Below are positions 62,587 through 64,000 of a stretch of DNA of 64,000 nt, in pieces; position 1 is the stretch's first letter, and every line of letters begins with the position of its first letter. The translations under genes and the position numbers were made by a program. The stretch lies in assembly GCF_002135335.1 (NCBI RefSeq), contig NZ_NEGC01000004.1, forward strand, positions 62,001 through 126,000, in the 5' to 3' direction. Below the pieces are notes generated by a model. It did no database searches. It had not been told where the DNA came from and was given only the letters and a program-made list of their open reading frames with translations. The stretch is from Acinetobacter sp. ANC 4470 (GTDB lineage Bacteria > Pseudomonadota > Gammaproteobacteria > Pseudomonadales > Moraxellaceae).

Positions 62587-64000
62587 TTAAATGACCGCGG
62601 CTAAATCTGCACCTTGACGGATTGCACGTTTTGCATCCAGCTCACCGGCTTCTTTAGCACCGCCAATCAAATGAACATTTTTCCCATCTGCTTTAAGTTG
62701 ATCGAACATTGCGGTAAATGGTTCTTGTCCTGCACAAATCACCACATGATCGACTTCAAGTACGGTAGGCTGACCATTGACTAAAATATGTAAACCTTGA
62801 TCATCAATTTTTTCATAACTTGCACCTGAAACCATTTTCACATCACGATGTTTTAAACCTGTGCGGTGAATCCAGCCTGTGGTTTTACCCAAGCCTGCAC
62901 CTACAGAACTTGCTTTACGCTGTAGCAAGTAAATTTCGCGATTCGACTTTTCTACTTCTGCTGATTTTAAACCACCGACATTTTCATACGTGGTATCAAT
63001 GCCCCATTCATTGTAGAATTTTTCAGGATTAAGACTTGCACTTTCACCTTCATGACTTAAGTACTCAGCCGTATCAAAACCAATACCACCTGCACCAATA
63101 ATAGCAACACGCTGCCCAACAGGCTTACGTTCTCTTAATACTTCGATATAAGTCAGTACTTTCGGATGATCAATGCCATCTATGTCTAAATTACGCGGTG
63201 TAACCCCTGTTGCAACCACAATGTCATCAAAATCTGACTGGCTTAATGCTTCATACGTCGCTTGATGATTAAGAACTAATTTAATGTTCGGTTGTAATTC
63301 AATTTTACGTTGGAAATAACGCAAGGTTTCATAAAACTCTTCTTTACCCGGAATGGTCTTCGCAATATTGAACTGCCCACCAATTTGATGAGAAGCCTCA
63401 TAAAGCGTGACATTATGTCCGCGGTCTGCTGCATACGTTGCAAAGCTTAGACCAGCTGGGCCTGCACCAATCACGGCGATATTTTTAGCAACAGCAGATT
63501 GTTTAAAAATCAGTTCTGTTTCATAACAAGCACGTGGATTGACTAAACAGGTTGCAATTTTCATTGAGAAAATATGATCTAAACACGCTTGGTTACAACC
63601 AATACAGGTATTAATTTCATCGCTACGGCCCTGTTCGGCTTTTTGAACAAAAAATGCATCCGCAAGCATGGGACGTGCTATAGAAATCATATCGGCATGA
63701 CCTGAAGCCAATACATGCTCAGCCATTTCAGGCGTATTAATACGATTCGATGTAATTAGTGGAATATTAACCAGACCTTTAAGCTTTTCAGTCACCCACG
63801 TAAATGCAGCACGTGGCACTTTGGTCGCAATGGTCGGAATTCGCGCTTCATGCCAGCCTACACCTGTATTGATAATGGTTGCACCCGCTTTTTCAATTTC
63901 TTTAGCAAGTTGCACCACTTCATCTAAAGTTGAACCACCTTCAACCAAATCCAGCATAGATAAACGATAAATAATGATGAAGTTTTCACCCAATTCTTCA
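62587..64000 (-). CDS. fadH: 2,4-dienoyl-CoA reductase (NADPH), C-terminal part (5' end outside window)
   Basis: The last 471 codons of an FMN/FAD/4Fe-4S reductase that removes double bonds during beta-oxidation of unsaturated fatty acids. A normal enzyme has about 670 residues, so about 200 are missing at the window edge. The end of the TIM barrel has INTGVGWHEARIPTIA and ADMISIARPMLADAFFV. The iron-sulfur cysteines are in TCIGCNQACLDH and ATCLVNPRA. The FAD/NAD part has IGAGPAGLSFATYAADRG, GGQFNIAKTIPGKEEF, a second GAGGIGFDTAEYLS and the C-terminal VICAGQEP. The ends of all domains are intact. Confidence 0.94.
   Translation of the reverse strand, partial: EELGENFIIIYRLSMLDLVEGGSTLDEVVQLAKEIEKAGATIINTGVGWHEARIPTIATKVPRAAFTWVTEKLKGLVNIPLITSNRINTPEMAEHVLASGHADMISIARPMLADAFFVQKAEQGRSDEINTCIGCNQACLDHIFSMKIATCLVNPRACYETELIFKQSAVAKNIAVIGAGPAGLSFATYAADRGHNVTLYEASHQIGGQFNIAKTIPGKEEFYETLRYFQRKIELQPNIKLVLNHQATYEALSQSDFDDIVVATGVTPRNLDIDGIDHPKVLTYIEVLRERKPVGQRVAIIGAGGIGFDTAEYLSHEGESASLNPEKFYNEWGIDTTYENVGGLKSAEVEKSNREIYLLQRKASSVGAGLGKTTGWIHRTGLKHRDVKMVSGASYEKIDDQGLHILVNGQPTVLEVDHVVICAGQEPFTAMFDQLKADGKNVHLIGGAKEAGELDAKRAIRQGADLAAVI

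Overview
The window is AT-rich gammaproteobacterial chromosome, most likely Acinetobacter. The evidence for the genus is a MesX/MesD folate-independent methionine synthase pair, the Acinetobacter-type T6SS gene set (asaA, asaB, asaE, tagN, tagX) and a UmuDAb-like regulator. Single-copy housekeeping genes (aroQ, accB, accC, kup, fadH) show that it is chromosome and not plasmid. I saw no tRNA, rRNA or CRISPR array.

Layout. 1-4.3 kb: the end of kup, then mesX, mesD and a flavin reductase (methionine synthesis). 4.4-8.7 kb: a DUF1826 gene, a cupin dioxygenase, a LysR regulator and an MHS-type MFS transporter. 8.8-13.7 kb: decayed IS3- and IS5-family elements, a large secreted metallopeptidase-like lipoprotein, and a set of Xer-recombination sites that ends in what looks like the chromosomal dif site (13676-13703). 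13.7-35.4 kb: a T6SS locus in two divergent operons. The minus arm runs asaA-tssB-tssC-hcp-tssE-tssF-tssG-asaB-tssM-tagF-tagN. The plus arm runs tssH-tssA-tssK-tssL-asaE-tagX. VgrG, PAAR and effector genes are absent here. 35.4-38.2 kb: an esterase and a persulfide/sulfur-transport operon with a frameshifted YeeE gene. 38.4-41 kb: a zeta-like toxin pair, an immunity-like gene and a UmuD-like regulator with its operator. 42.5-44.8 kb: aroQ-accB-accC. 45.5-48.4 kb: two broken genes (a MASE1-GGDEF cyclase and an amidase). 48.5-49.6 kb: an MFS transporter. 49.8-52.7 kb: four alternating dif-like sites that divide the DNA into small modules. 53-62.5 kb: small lipoproteins, long 10-nt and 9-nt tandem repeats, a photolyase, an SRAP protein and many small orphan genes. 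The end: a YheT-type hydrolase, an NTF2-like protein and most of fadH.

Most notable signals. (1) At 12783-12914 and 13553-13703 a structured unit occurs twice. The second copy has two opposed dif-like sites 94 bp apart around two hairpins, the layout known for the single-stranded attP of CTX-type phages that integrate at dif. Its right-hand site matches E. coli dif over spacer plus XerD arm. The second hairpin keeps its pairing between copies through two double compensatory changes. (2) At 49940-52650 four XerC/XerD sites alternate in orientation (C/D, D/C, C/D, D/C). They delimit a lipoprotein module, a phage lysis module (holin, endolysin, tiny lipoprotein) and a carbonic anhydrase module. 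This is the layout of Acinetobacter plasmid pdif modules, but in chromosomal DNA. (3) A 21-nt imperfect palindrome precedes the umuD-like gene and recurs 1.07 kb downstream in front of a lost gene. The UmuD-like protein keeps its Ser/Lys dyad but has Asp-Asp where the cleavage dipeptide should be.

All assignments come from reading the sequence and recalling families; no searches were run.
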